Source of the DNA: Eisenbergiella porci
Lineage (GTDB): Bacteria > Bacillota > Clostridia > Lachnospirales > Lachnospiraceae
Assembly (NCBI RefSeq): GCF_009696275.1
Contig: NZ_VUMI01000013.1
Coordinates: forward strand, 57,975-121,974
Reading direction: 5' to 3'
Length of the DNA stretch: 64,000 nt
The translations under genes and the position numbers were made by a program. Of this stretch, positions 54,674 through 62,915 are shown one piece after another (the stretch's first letter is position 1; every line of letters begins with the position of its first letter). The notes beneath the pieces were generated by a model. The model was not told the DNA's origin. It did no database searches and saw only the letters and a list, made by a program, of their open reading frames with translations.

Positions 54674-56098
54674 TTAATAATAACAGATTACCGGAAAATT
54701 CCGTTCCATATATCCGTAAATTTCCTCCGCCTTATCACGCGGCAGATTGATACACCCATGAGAACCGTTCCTCATATAAATATCTCCGCCGAAGCTTCCT
54801 CTCCAGGATGCATCGTGCATACCGATATTCCCGTTAAAAGGCATCCAGTAATCCACATGCGACGCATAATTCTCACCGGTCAGCGTGGCATTCCTCTCCT
54901 TGTAGGTCAACCCGAAAACACCGGCCGGCGTGCCGTATCCCCTGGAAATATTCCCGGACACGAAATCACTTTCCAGAATCAGCTCCCCGTTCATATAAAG
55001 ATATAAATGCTGGTTTCCCATATCAATTTCCACATAGGAAGCCCCAATATCTTCTCCCGGCGCCCCGGTGGCATAACCTCTGGCAAAATAAAGAGGCTCC
55101 TTCTCCACCTGCTCGCCTTTCCTGACAGACTCAAGAAGCGCGGCCGTCTCTCCCGCCCGGTCCGTCCACCAGCCGTAAGAACCGCTCTTCAGCAGAATAG
55201 TATTCCCCATTGTCGTGGTAAAATTACGATCCCTGCCATAAGTATCATGTTTTCTGGCCAGACCGTTCACATACTCCCGGGCCGCTTCTTCATCCAGCAT
55301 CACATCGTCATCCGTAATCGTAATCCACTGGCTGATCACACTCCCATCAACCACTTCCCTTTCGCCGTTCCAATCATAAGTTATGACAGCGCCCACATAC
55401 CGGTTTGCCTTCTCAAGCGCTTTCCTCAAAGCCTTATCATCCGACTTCACTGCCGCATTCTGGTAAAAACCGCCCGCATCCAGATCCAATGTTTCCTGAA
55501 GCCTTTCAAGCGCCTCTGCCACCGCATCCTTCACCCGGTCAAAATCCGCCACGGTACCCGGATACTCAGGAACAATTTCATATCCCCTGCCCTCAATATA
55601 ACCGCTTATGTACGCATCCTCCGGAGGGTGGATATTGGCCTTCTTAAAAAACACCGTCTCACTCAGCCGCTCCGCCAATGCATCGTCACTGTACGTCACC
55701 GCCTTGGGAAGCTCAAAATCTCTCCCTCCAAAAAACATCATCGGCCACTTCAGCCCTGTAAGCTGTGCATTGATCCGATCCAGCGTATTATCATAAACAT
55801 AGGTCATCCCCACCTGATCCGGCTTTACAATATCCTGCATATCCTCACGGCCATAAATCTGCAGCTCATAAGCAACGGAAGGATTCAGAATCTCCTCCCG
55901 CACCTGCTCTTTGGAACGAAAGCTGTAATCCGTCCCATCTATCTGTGTCCTCCAGTAATAATGCCCAGCAAAAAAGAAGGCGCCTGCAAGATAAGCAAGA
56001 GCAAGCACCGCCGCAGTTATTCCCACGGCAATCATTGCCCTTCCGTATGCAGTCCCCCCTCTTTCAACCTGCGTGTCATTCATTTTTCTTTTATTCAT
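54674..56098 (-). CDS. L,D-transpeptidase (YkuD) with peptidoglycan-binding-like domain
   Basis: 474 residues; AAGGA lies nine bases before the start. One membrane helix (about 22-45) anchors it with the rest outside. Residues about 60-320 contain a PG_binding_4-type domain. The C-terminal YkuD domain starts near ASYVEIDMGNQHLYLYMNG and ends with the catalytic motif MRNGSHGCINLP, with His and Cys intact. Forms 3-3 crosslinks or attaches proteins in the cell wall. Confidence 0.94.
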   Translation of the reverse strand: MNKRKMNDTQVERGGTAYGRAMIAVGITAAVLALAYLAGAFFFAGHYYWRTQIDGTDYSFRSKEQVREEILNPSVAYELQIYGREDMQDIVKPDQVGMTYVYDNTLDRINAQLTGLKWPMMFFGGRDFELPKAVTYSDDALAERLSETVFFKKANIHPPEDAYISGYIEGRGYEIVPEYPGTVADFDRVKDAVAEALERLQETLDLDAGGFYQNAAVKSDDKALRKALEKANRYVGAVITYDWNGEREVVDGSVISQWITITDDDVMLDEEAAREYVNGLARKHDTYGRDRNFTTTMGNTILLKSGSYGWWTDRAGETAALLESVRKGEQVEKEPLYFARGYATGAPGEDIGASYVEIDMGNQHLYLYMNGELILESDFVSGNISRGYGTPAGVFGLTYKERNATLTGENYASHVDYWMPFNGNIGMHDASWRGSFGGDIYMRNGSHGCINLPRDKAEEIYGYMERNFPVICYY

Positions 56099-56266
56099 CC
56101 GACAAATTCCTTCGTATAATCTCTCTCCCCTATTGTATCACTTATCCGTCAAAAGAAAAATAGATAAATAATGTATCGGTTGAGAAATACAGGTAAAATC
56201 GCAACAGCCCGGATAGCCAGACTTCTGCCTGCAACCCGGTTACCATCCGAAGCCAACACAGGTCCC

Positions 56267-58030
56267 TTACTCAAACTGTGCCAGGTACATCTGTCTGTAC
56301 AGGCCCTCCTGACATATCAGCTCATCATGAGTCCCCTGCTGAACCACGTCTCCGTCATTCACCACAAGAATTATGTCGGCATTCCGTATCGTAGATAATC
56401 TGTGGGCGATAATAAAACAGGTTTTCCCCTCCATCAGCCTGCGCATCGCCTCCTGGATTTTCATTTCGGTACGGGTATCCACGTTGGAAGTCGCCTCATC
56501 CAATATAAGCATCCTGGCCGGAAGAAGCATCGCCCGCGCAATCGTCAGCAGCTGCTTCTGCCCTTTGGAAATATTCGTCCCTTCATCGGTCAGTATCGTA
56601 TCATAGCCCTGAGGAAGCCTGCGTATAAAACCATCAATTCCCGCAGCAGCAGCCGCTTCCCTGACCTTTTCCTCTATGGCTCCCTGCTCCATGCCGCTAA
56701 GGCTCCCATAAGCCAGATTTTCATAAATGCTTCCCTGGAACAGCCAGGTATCCTGCAGAACCATAGCATAAGACTGCCTCAGGCTCGCTCTCGTTATTCC
56801 TGAAATATCCGTCCCATCCACACTGATATTCCCACTCTGAATATCATAAAACCGCATCAGCAAATTGATTAACGTTGTCTTTCCTGCGCCCGTCGGCCCC
56901 ACAACCGCTACCATTTTACCGGGTTTTACATGAAAACTCAAGTCATGGATAATAGTTTTAACACAATTGTAACCAAATTTTACATGGGACAGCTCCACAT
57001 CCCCTTGTGCATCCTTCAGATCCACACAGCCCGGACTGTCCGCCGGCTCCTCCTCTTCATCCAGCAGCCGGAAAATCCGCTCCGCAGCAGCAATGGAGGA
57101 CTGCAAATCACTGATGATATTCGCCGCCTCATTGATTGGCCCTGAAAACTTCCTAGAATACAGCACAAAGGAGGAAATATTGCCAATACTCATCTGCCCG
57201 AACAGATAAAGCACCGCACCAAACACGCTAATCAGAGAAAGCGAAAGATTATTCACAAAATTCACCATCGGCCCTACAATACTACCGTAATATTCCGCCC
57301 TGTAATATGCCTTCATGGCATTTTCATTTCTTTCCTCAAACCGATCAATCGTATTTTCCTCCTGACAGTACGCCTTCAGCGTCTTCTGCCCGGATACCAT
57401 TTCCTCTACAAAACCGTTCAACGCTCCCAGCTTTGCGGATCTCTCCCGGAAAAGAGGCCTGGTTTTCCCCGTCAGATACCTGGTAATACAAACCGACAGC
57501 GGCAGCGTAAACGCAAATACCAGCACCAGCCTTGGTGAAATCAAAACCATCATAACAAAAGCGCCGCTCACCGTTATCACCGTCGTCAGCAGCTGTACCA
57601 CATCATCTGAAAGCGATACATTTACCGTATCTATATCATAGGAAATCCGGCTGATGATATCCCCGCTCTGATGCACATCAAAATACCCCACCGGGAGTGA
57701 AAGCAGCTTCTCAAACACATCCTTCCTCATCCGATAAACCACCTTCCGGCTTATGGCAATCATCAGCACCTGCAGCATATAGGAAAAAATTGAAGAAACC
57801 ACATAAAATCCCGCCATCCAGGCCGCAAAATAAAAAACCCTTCCAAAATTTACCTTTCCCGGCCCCGGTTCAATCGCATCTACTGCATACCCGGAAAGCA
57901 TCGGCCCAATCAAGGCAAAAAGATTGCTTCCCACCGTAAGCACCAATGCCGCAGCCAGATACCATTTATAGTGAAGCAGATAACCCCCCAGACGGATCAG
58001 CGTACCTGCCTTCCCCTTTTCTTTTTTCAT
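56267..58030 (-). CDS. Heterodimeric ABC exporter, subunit B
   Basis: About 587 residues from an ATG at 58030 (GGAGG is very close to it; starts at 58060 and 58075 are alternatives). Six membrane helices and one ATPase. Walker A GPTGAGKTT, Q-loop MVLQDTWLF, Walker B MLILDEATSNVD with the catalytic Glu, and H-loop IAHR are canonical. The signature is ISKGQKQ rather than LSGGQ. With subunit A this gives the one-good-site, one-degenerate-site pattern of heterodimeric exporters such as TM287/288. It overlaps the end of subunit A. Confidence 0.92.
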   Translation of the reverse strand: MKKEKGKAGTLIRLGGYLLHYKWYLAAALVLTVGSNLFALIGPMLSGYAVDAIEPGPGKVNFGRVFYFAAWMAGFYVVSSIFSYMLQVLMIAISRKVVYRMRKDVFEKLLSLPVGYFDVHQSGDIISRISYDIDTVNVSLSDDVVQLLTTVITVSGAFVMMVLISPRLVLVFAFTLPLSVCITRYLTGKTRPLFRERSAKLGALNGFVEEMVSGQKTLKAYCQEENTIDRFEERNENAMKAYYRAEYYGSIVGPMVNFVNNLSLSLISVFGAVLYLFGQMSIGNISSFVLYSRKFSGPINEAANIISDLQSSIAAAERIFRLLDEEEEPADSPGCVDLKDAQGDVELSHVKFGYNCVKTIIHDLSFHVKPGKMVAVVGPTGAGKTTLINLLMRFYDIQSGNISVDGTDISGITRASLRQSYAMVLQDTWLFQGSIYENLAYGSLSGMEQGAIEEKVREAAAAAGIDGFIRRLPQGYDTILTDEGTNISKGQKQLLTIARAMLLPARMLILDEATSNVDTRTEMKIQEAMRRLMEGKTCFIIAHRLSTIRNADIILVVNDGDVVQQGTHDELICQEGLYRQMYLAQFE

Positions 58031-59849
58031 AACCTCCTCTTTCCCCCTCCTCTCCATGTCCGTATTCCACTCCAAGTCTGTGATCCGCTCCGGCTCCGTA
58101 TTCCGTTCCAGATTTGTAATCTGCTCCGGTCTGTGAACGAATTATCTCCTGATAGATTTCACAGCTTTCCATCAGTTCCTCATGCGTTCCATATCCTATC
58201 ATTTCCCCGTCCTCCAGCACCAGAATATGATCTGCATGCATCACCGAACTGATTCTCTGAGCTATCATAATAGTCGTAGTATCCCTGAAATGCTCCTTCA
58301 GCTGCCTGCGCAGTCTGCTGTCTGTCCTGTAGTCCAACGCACTGGAGGAATCATCCAATACCAGAAAATCCGGATGTGCCGCCAGTGCCCTGGCAATCAG
58401 AATACGCTGCTTCTGTCCGCCGCTCAGATTAGCCCCCTTAATGTCAAGCATAGCGCCCTCACTCTGCTCCTTCTCCCTGGTAAACTCATCTGCCTGCGCA
58501 TATACAAGTGCCTTCTCAATATCCTCCTCATTCAGCTTCCGCCCCATCCTAACATTTTCAAAAATGGAGTCCTCAAAAATAGTATCATTCTGGAACACTA
58601 CCCCGAACTTCTCTCTCAGCTCCTTTTTTTCAAAACTTCGCACATCCCGCCCATCAATCAGGATTCTTCCCTCATCCACATCAACCAGCCGCATCAGAAG
58701 TGCCGCCAACGTAGTTTTTCCCGAGCCCGTTGCCCCAATAACCCCAAGCATTTCCCCTTTTTTCACCGAAAAGGAGAGGTTCTTCAGGTTTGCTTCCGTT
58801 TTATTATAGGAAAAGGTAACCCTGTCAAATACAATTCCTTTATTCCCGGCCTCCGTTTCATTAACAGAAGCTGCCTTCATACCTTCCGTCACAGTAACCA
58901 TATCATCTTCGCAGTCTAATACTTGCTGTATTCTGGCTCCGGATGCCACCGCCTTATTTATAATGACAAACATTCTGGAGATCGACATCATCGCATTCAA
59001 AATAATGGTGAAATAGGTCATAAACGCCAATATTTTTCCAACCTCAGACGTTCCCGCATTTACTCTGTAAGCCCCTGCCAAAATCACTCCGACAAGACCC
59101 AGATTCAGAAGCATGTTCATTGCGGGGTTCAGCACTGCCATTGTCTGCTCAGCGTTCCGTTCGCAGGTAATAACCATCTGATTGACGCCATCAAACTTAT
59201 TTTTCTCATAATCCATCTTTGAAAGTGCCTTAATTACACGGATTCCCGCAATATCCTCCCTCACCAGACACACAAACTTATCCGCCGCTTCCTGCAGCTT
59301 CCGATATAAAGGCATTCCCTTCCTGGAAACCGCCGTCATAACAAAAGCCAATATCGGTATTACCAGTAAAAGCACCGAAGCCAGCACCGGATCCAACGCC
59401 ATAGTAAAAATAATACCCCCCACAAGCAGAATCGGCGCCCTTACACCCAGTCTCTGGATTCTGCCTATCATCTGATTCACATTATAGGTATCTGTCGTCA
59501 GCCTGGATATCAATGACGGCTTTGTAAAAGAATCTGTCTGCCTGTCAGAAAGGTACATTGTTCTGGCAAATAAATCATGCCTTATAATCTGAGTCGCCTC
59601 ACTGGCCACCCTGGATGCCATCCTGTTCGCAATAATATTAAAAGCCACCGCCAGCAAGGAACAGAAAACCATAACCCCGCCCCATAAATAAATCTGCTTC
59701 AGGCTCCCCGCCGGAATTACATTGTCAATTACATATGCCAGTACCCAAGGGATGCACAAGTCCATAACTGATCCAATAAACTTAATCGCAAACCCAATTC
59801 CCATTCGACCATAATAAGGCTTCAAATATATAGATATAATCTTTTTCAT
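57966..59849 (-). CDS. Heterodimeric ABC exporter, subunit A (degenerate site)
   Basis: 627 residues: six membrane helices, then an ATPase with Walker A GATGSGKTT, Q-loop VVFQNDTIF and a canonical signature LSGGQKQRI. Walker B reads FLVLDDSSSALD, so the catalytic Glu is Asp, and the H-loop position is Gln (IAQR) where His is usual. This is the degenerate subunit. A C-terminal tail of about 50 residues repeats Gly/Tyr/Glu-rich units (GTEYGAGADH, GVEYGHGEEG) unlike the ABC fold. The start overlaps the NUDIX stop by four bases. Confidence 0.92.
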   Translation of the reverse strand: MKKIISIYLKPYYGRMGIGFAIKFIGSVMDLCIPWVLAYVIDNVIPAGSLKQIYLWGGVMVFCSLLAVAFNIIANRMASRVASEATQIIRHDLFARTMYLSDRQTDSFTKPSLISRLTTDTYNVNQMIGRIQRLGVRAPILLVGGIIFTMALDPVLASVLLLVIPILAFVMTAVSRKGMPLYRKLQEAADKFVCLVREDIAGIRVIKALSKMDYEKNKFDGVNQMVITCERNAEQTMAVLNPAMNMLLNLGLVGVILAGAYRVNAGTSEVGKILAFMTYFTIILNAMMSISRMFVIINKAVASGARIQQVLDCEDDMVTVTEGMKAASVNETEAGNKGIVFDRVTFSYNKTEANLKNLSFSVKKGEMLGVIGATGSGKTTLAALLMRLVDVDEGRILIDGRDVRSFEKKELREKFGVVFQNDTIFEDSIFENVRMGRKLNEEDIEKALVYAQADEFTREKEQSEGAMLDIKGANLSGGQKQRILIARALAAHPDFLVLDDSSSALDYRTDSRLRRQLKEHFRDTTTIMIAQRISSVMHADHILVLEDGEMIGYGTHEELMESCEIYQEIIRSQTGADYKSGTEYGAGADHRLGVEYGHGEEGERGGYEKRKGEGRYADPSGGLSASL

Positions 59850-60295
59850 TTTTGTTCTTTTGCAAGCCCTTCCTCAATAAAGCTGTCCAATTTTTCAATT
59901 AAATACGGCTGAATATCAGGATACGTCCAAAACTCCCTCTCTTTCGGAAGCTCATCAAAGCACTTCACCTCTGCAATCTCATAATCCGGCAGAATGCCCA
60001 GACTCTCGATCTGCGCAAAATACAACATACCGAAGCTCGCTTCTCCTCCATTTCTCATACATGAGTAAGCACACACCGGATGCAGCACATACGTCTCCGC
60101 TCCTGTCTCTTCAAACAATTCTCTTTTTGCCGTATCTTCAATCCTTTCCCCAGCTTCTCTATGGCCGCCGGGACATTCCCATGTATTCCGTTTTCCGTGT
60201 CTGCATAAAACCCATTTGCCGTCCTTTTTCGCCCCTATTACTGCAAATTTATATACCGAATCCTCTGCCCGATCATAAAATGCTACCTGTACCAT
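59846..60295 (-). CDS. NUDIX hydrolase
   Basis: 149 residues from the ATG at 60295 with GGGGGAG upstream; a longer frame lacks such a site. Nudix box GGHREAGERIEDTAKRELFEETGA near residue 45 is complete (G-x5-E-x7-REL-x-EE-x-G). Hydrolyses a nucleoside diphosphate linked to another group; substrate unknown. Between the dCMP deaminase and the exporter genes. Confidence 0.92.
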   Translation of the reverse strand: MVQVAFYDRAEDSVYKFAVIGAKKDGKWVLCRHGKRNTWECPGGHREAGERIEDTAKRELFEETGAETYVLHPVCAYSCMRNGGEASFGMLYFAQIESLGILPDYEIAEVKCFDELPKEREFWTYPDIQPYLIEKLDSFIEEGLAKEQK

Positions 60296-60362
60296 TTTGC
60301 TCCCCCCCTGGATTACACCAAATATTGCACCACTATTTCTCACATCGTTAATAAACTCAAAA

Positions 60363-60851
60363 TCAGTACCCAAAAGCTCCTGTTAAAGACTCATCATTCT
60401 CTATCCATTCGCTCACCATAACCTCTCGAAATTCGTCCTTTGTATCCCTTAAATATACCTTTTCAATACCTGCATTAATCACCAAACGCTTACACATAGA
60501 ACAACAGCACGAATTTTCAATATAAGAACCGCTGTCCACTTCAATTCCCACCAGATATAAACTACTTCCGATCATTTCATCCCTCGAGGCGCTGATTATG
60601 GCATTGGCCTCAGCATGAACACTCCTGCACAGCTCATACCTCTCGCCTCTCGGTATCTTCATCTTAGTCCGTATACATTCTCCTATATCGGAGCAATTCT
60701 TCCTTCCTCTGGGTGCCCCCACATACCCGGTTGATATCACCTCATCATTTTTTACGATAACCGCCCCATAATGTCTTCTGATACAGGTACACCTCTGTGA
60801 TACAACCTCCGCCAAATCCAGATAATAGTTTACCTTATCCCGTCTTCCCAT
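60363..60851 (-). CDS. Deoxycytidylate deaminase family protein
   Basis: 162 residues. Zinc-dependent deaminase: the catalytic HAE is in RSVHAEANAI and the zinc cysteines are in CCCSMCKRLV. TGYVGAPRGRKNC and the CIRTKMKIPRGERYELC insertion are the dCMP/ComEB group pattern. Converts dCMP to dUMP for thymidylate synthesis. It ends 68 bases before the NUDIX start; both deal with nucleotides. It is the last chromosomal gene before the tRNA attachment site. Confidence 0.93.
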   Translation of the reverse strand: MGRRDKVNYYLDLAEVVSQRCTCIRRHYGAVIVKNDEVISTGYVGAPRGRKNCSDIGECIRTKMKIPRGERYELCRSVHAEANAIISASRDEMIGSSLYLVGIEVDSGSYIENSCCCSMCKRLVINAGIEKVYLRDTKDEFREVMVSEWIENDESLTGAFGY

Positions 60852-60945
60852 AAATGAATTCCCCCTTTTCTTCGCAATTACTTTAAATTATATAACACTT
60901 TTCTGCACTTGCAAAGTTCCATCAAAAGTTTCACATATAAAAAAA

Positions 60946-60970
60946 GACCTCAGTAATCATAACTGAGATC
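60946..60970. terminator. Terminator of the tRNA gene
   Basis: ACCTCAGT ... ACTGAGAT stem; on the minus strand it follows the tRNA 3' end and leads into a T-run. It belongs to the tRNA gene now displaced by integration. Confidence 0.65.
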
Positions 60971-60976
60971 AAAAAA

Positions 60977-60999
60977 TGAAGCACGGGGGATTCGAACCC
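60977..60999 (-). other. Detached tRNA 3' end (attachment site core)
   Basis: On the minus strand GGGTTCGAATCCCCCGTGC plus TTCA is a T-loop, T-stem and acceptor strand of a tRNA. No tRNA body precedes it. Such orphan 3' ends mark att sites of elements integrating into tRNA genes. The intact tRNA should lie at the other end of the element. tRNA identity is not determinable from this piece. Confidence 0.75.
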
Positions 61000-61017
61000 A
61001 TTATAATAGGTAGAAAC

Positions 61018-61057
61018 ACATCCCGTATTTACGGGGAATGGCGTAAATACGGGATGT
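61018..61057. repeat. 15-bp perfect inverted repeat beside the att site
   Basis: ACATCCCGTATTTAC and GTAAATACGGGATGT flank a ten-base loop. Repeated GCAAT/ATTGTAA-like words follow to about 61135. These could be integrase or excisionase arm sites. Confidence 0.6.
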
Positions 61058-61146
61058 AACGTTGCAATCGTTTGCATTAAACCGCATTGTAACGCACTGT
61101 TTTGTAGTGAATTACAATGTCATACAACACGAAATGCAACACGATA

Positions 61147-61308
61147 TTATGATGTATGCATTCGTTCTTTCTCTCTTAAAAATATATACCAATACTTTAA
61201 TAAATAATTGTCATTTACCTGCTTAAGTAATACATCGATGATAGATTTTATTTCAGTTTTATATTCTTCGTTTGACATCTCTTCTGTAGTATCATAGTTT
61301 GCACCCAT
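61147..61308 (-). CDS. Small phage-type protein (53 residues)
   Basis: Start ATG at 61308 with a perfect AGGAGG seven to eight bases upstream. The product begins MGANYDTTEEMSNEEYKTE and has a helical IIDVLLKQVNDNYLLKYWYIFL core with a basic end. Similar small proteins occur in clostridial mobile elements beside XRE regulators; its function is unknown. It is the gene nearest the att site. Confidence 0.6.
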   Translation of the reverse strand: MGANYDTTEEMSNEEYKTEIKSIIDVLLKQVNDNYLLKYWYIFLREKERMHTS

Positions 61309-62207
61309 AATATGTACCTCCTATATATATCGAACGTATGTTTGCTTTTATTTTACTTCATTTACCTATTTAGTACAATACTAAACTTCTAAACTTTAAA
61401 TCTTAATTACTTGCAAGTATCTGTATAAAAGCACAATATCACATTAAATTAACCAGCACAACCCCCTATAATTCGGCACTTATCGACAATTTACTCGTTA
61501 AATTTTGCTTTATTTCACCAGCAATTTTAAGGGAAAATTGTCCTAGGAAGTCTTAGCGCATCCTAGCACATATCACAGCTAAAATGACAAGACTAAATAA
61601 ATTGCAGTTTATCAGTGGGAATTTATAAATGTTAACATTTTATGAACACGTATAAATATACTATATTACACTTTTTTAAACAAATACTACATATATGTTA
61701 TATTTATAAACAGATTATAATGAAATATTTACAATAAGTCATTGGTAAAATATGGTTATATTACTAATCAAACATCAATTTTGTTTAATTTGTATAACGT
61801 TTTGTCGATATGACCTCCAACTGCACACTTATGACCTTAAAATGTTATCTGATTACAAAAGAAGTGGTAATAAAATTGGCCTGCAGGTATCCCTCCCGCA
61901 GGCCGTACACATAAAGAAAAGCTTTTAAATAAACAACCGCCCCAGGTATTGGGGGACACCCAGAGTGGCTACGCCCTGTCTGGTTACTTATACAACACCA
62001 AACTACTTTTTTGCAAAAATCAGCATATATCGCCATATGCAGACAAAAACATATAAATTGTTAAAAATTTTAATAAATAGAAAAAAAAATTAATACACTA
62101 TTCATTGATTTTTACATATGATGGGTTATAATAAGAATACAAAATAATATGCATTTTAGTAACATGTGTATTATTTATGGAAACGATGCTTGTAAAGGAG
62201 TGATTAT
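61309..62207. other. AT-rich gene-free prophage stretch
   Basis: About 900 very AT-rich bases. A GGCCTGC/GCAGGCC hairpin at 61878-61904 is followed on the minus strand by AATTTTATT and may be a terminator. A frame at 61845-62036 on the minus strand has no ribosome site. The right end holds the promoter of the DUF2335 pair. Confidence 0.5.
62105..62132 (+). promoter_or_regulatory. Promoter of the DUF2335 gene pair
   Basis: TTGATT, 16 bases, TATAAT, about 75 bases before the start at 62208. Confidence 0.6.
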
Positions 62208-62399
62208 ATGAAAATCAAAATAAGCAAAAATTTCCTTGATGGGTATGTCAAAGTTCTAGATTTAGGTGGTGTTGGAAAAACATGGCCGGATCTTTCTGGT
62301 AATAAGCAAAAAGACTATGATGCACTAAGGAGTGATTGGGAAAATGTCGGAAACGCAATCCGAAAAGGCACAGGAAGTTTTAAGCAAGCCCGCAGCTGA
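62208..62399 (+). CDS. Small protein preceding DUF2335 gene
   Basis: 63 residues with AAAGGAG upstream. It begins MKIKISKNFLDGYVKVLDLGG and contains TWPDLSGNKQKDYDALRSDWENVG. Soluble, no known domain that I recognise. Its last 56 bases overlap the next gene in another frame, so translation is probably coupled. Confidence 0.7.
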   Translation: MKIKISKNFLDGYVKVLDLGGVGKTWPDLSGNKQKDYDALRSDWENVGNAIRKGTGSFKQARS

Positions 62400-62856
62400 T
62401 ATTAAACCGGAAGCCAGCCTTCAAGTAGATGCTGAAATGGAGGAGGAACAAAGAGAGCAGGTTCGCCAAGTTGTAACCAGTGTAATGAGTGAATTTAGTG
62501 GACCGCTGCCTCCTCCCAGTATCATGAAGGGATATGAGGATATTGTTCCTGGTTCAGCAGACAGAATATTATCAATGGCTGAAAATCAGGCAAAACATCG
62601 TCAGAGTATGGAAAAGAAAATAATAGATATAGAATCAAGAGATAGTCTATTAGGCATTTTATTCGCTTTTTTTCTAGGTGCAAGTTGTATAATTGCGGCT
62701 ATAATTATTGTTATTCTTGTCCCTGAAAATAGTGGTGCAATATCTGGTTCAATACTTGGAATGGCTGGAATAAGTTCGGTTATTGCTACTTTTATTAAAG
62801 GTACACGTAGTGCACATACCAAAACATCTAAATCAATTTCTGAAAAGGATGATTAA
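62344..62856 (+). CDS. DUF2335 membrane protein
   Basis: 170 residues from the ATG at 62344; AAGGAG lies about ten bases upstream, inside the previous gene. An acidic N-terminus is followed by the DUF2335 core GPLPPPSIMKGYEDIVPGSA and ILSMAENQAKHRQ. Two hydrophobic helices (about 105-125 and 132-150) form a hairpin in the membrane. Frequent in phages and mobile elements; function unknown, and a holin-like role is only a guess. Confidence 0.85.
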   Translation: MSETQSEKAQEVLSKPAADIKPEASLQVDAEMEEEQREQVRQVVTSVMSEFSGPLPPPSIMKGYEDIVPGSADRILSMAENQAKHRQSMEKKIIDIESRDSLLGILFAFFLGASCIIAAIIIVILVPENSGAISGSILGMAGISSVIATFIKGTRSAHTKTSKSISEKDD

Positions 62857-62866
62857 TCTACATAAA

Positions 62867-62890
62867 AAAGAGGGGAAACATCCCCTCTTT
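62867..62890. terminator. Bidirectional terminator between DUF2335 and endolysin genes
   Basis: AAAGAGGGGA-AACA-TCCCCTCTTT, perfect 10-base stem with A and T runs on both sides. Confidence 0.88.
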
Positions 62891-62915
62891 TATTTTAATT
62901 GTGTAGCATCGCACG

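Noticed and set aside
61845..62036. 63-codon minus-strand frame in the prophage stretch
   Set aside because: No ribosome site, spans a hairpin, no recognisable motif.
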